A stretch of DNA of 32,804 bases from positions 1 to 32,804 of the forward strand of contig JAUICI010000019.1 of the NCBI GenBank assembly GCA_030427935.1, written 5' to 3'. Shown in pieces: positions 32,775 through 32,804 of the stretch (the first letter of the stretch is position 1; every line of letters begins with the position of its first letter). This DNA comes from Bacteroidia bacterium (GTDB lineage Bacteria; Bacteroidota; Bacteroidia; Flavobacteriales_D; Crocinitomicaceae). The notes under the pieces were generated by a model. It had not been told where the DNA came from. It did no database searches and saw nothing but the letters and a program-made list of their open reading frames with translations. The position numbers were made by a program, and so were the translations under genes.

Positions 32775-32804
32775 GAGTTGTTTTTTAAAATTCCCTTCTT
32801 GCTT

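Noticed and set aside
1-32804. CRISPR arrays, tRNA genes, integrases and phage genes
   Set aside because: No regularly spaced repeats, cloverleaf sequences or recombinase motifs were seen on either strand.

Overview
The window looks like a chromosomal segment of a Bacteroidota bacterium, most likely of the order Flavobacteriales; this is inferred from several independent signs. One secreted protein carries a type IX secretion (Por/T9SS) C-terminal sorting domain. Promoter candidates fit the Bacteroidota -7 consensus TAnnTTTG rather than TATAAT. Start sites are A-rich with few Shine-Dalgarno sequences. The Tas, IcmF, bS16 and TPR-SpoIIE proteins are of the kind found in this phylum. No CRISPR array, tRNA, rRNA, integrase or transposase gene was recognised.

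Layout. 1-4.2 kb: the 3' part of ribD (cut by the window edge) with a repeat-derived in-frame insert, a convergent tas-type aldo/keto reductase, then a two-gene MacB-superfamily-like ABC transporter. 4.3-8.5 kb: a run of exported proteins (a TlpA-like thioredoxin, an orphan Cys-containing protein, a His/Cys-rich PepSY-like lipoprotein, and a tandem pair of secreted paralogues), separated by two clear intrinsic terminators. 8.5-11.3 kb: a translationally coupled set of three genes (serine hydrolase, membrane protein, T9SS-exported S51/cyanophycinase-like peptidase). 11.3-13.4 kb: the translation-related operon rpsP-rimM-trmN6, preceded by two tandem, covarying hairpins in the predicted 5' UTR. 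13.5-14.1 kb: a SOUL haem-binding-like protein.

14.1-22.7 kb is a minus-strand run: uvrA, bioD, surE, a small membrane protein, a DUF1295 membrane protein, an RluA-type pseudouridine synthase and a TPR-SpoIIE phosphatase. Most spacings from bioD to the pseudouridine synthase are short or overlapping, so those genes are probably co-transcribed.

22.7-26.05 kb is an accessory island between uvrA and icmF. It holds three small lipoproteins that share an exact cysteine spacing (C17, C23, C25, C49), an orphan Rhs tip with a DUF4329-like toxin domain followed by an NTF2-like immunity lipoprotein, a possible second broken cassette, a small KTSC-like gene with a structured leader and strong terminator, and three copies of a GC-rich REP-like palindrome. 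This is the most novel part of the window.

26.2-32.8 kb: minus-strand metabolic and envelope genes (a GT2 polyprenol-type glycosyltransferase, a FadL-like outer-membrane protein and the fused isobutyryl-CoA mutase IcmF), then the small SRP RNA gene (ffs) on the plus strand, convergent with a hotdog thioesterase. The glycosyltransferase promoter overlaps a near-perfect palindrome that could be an operator.
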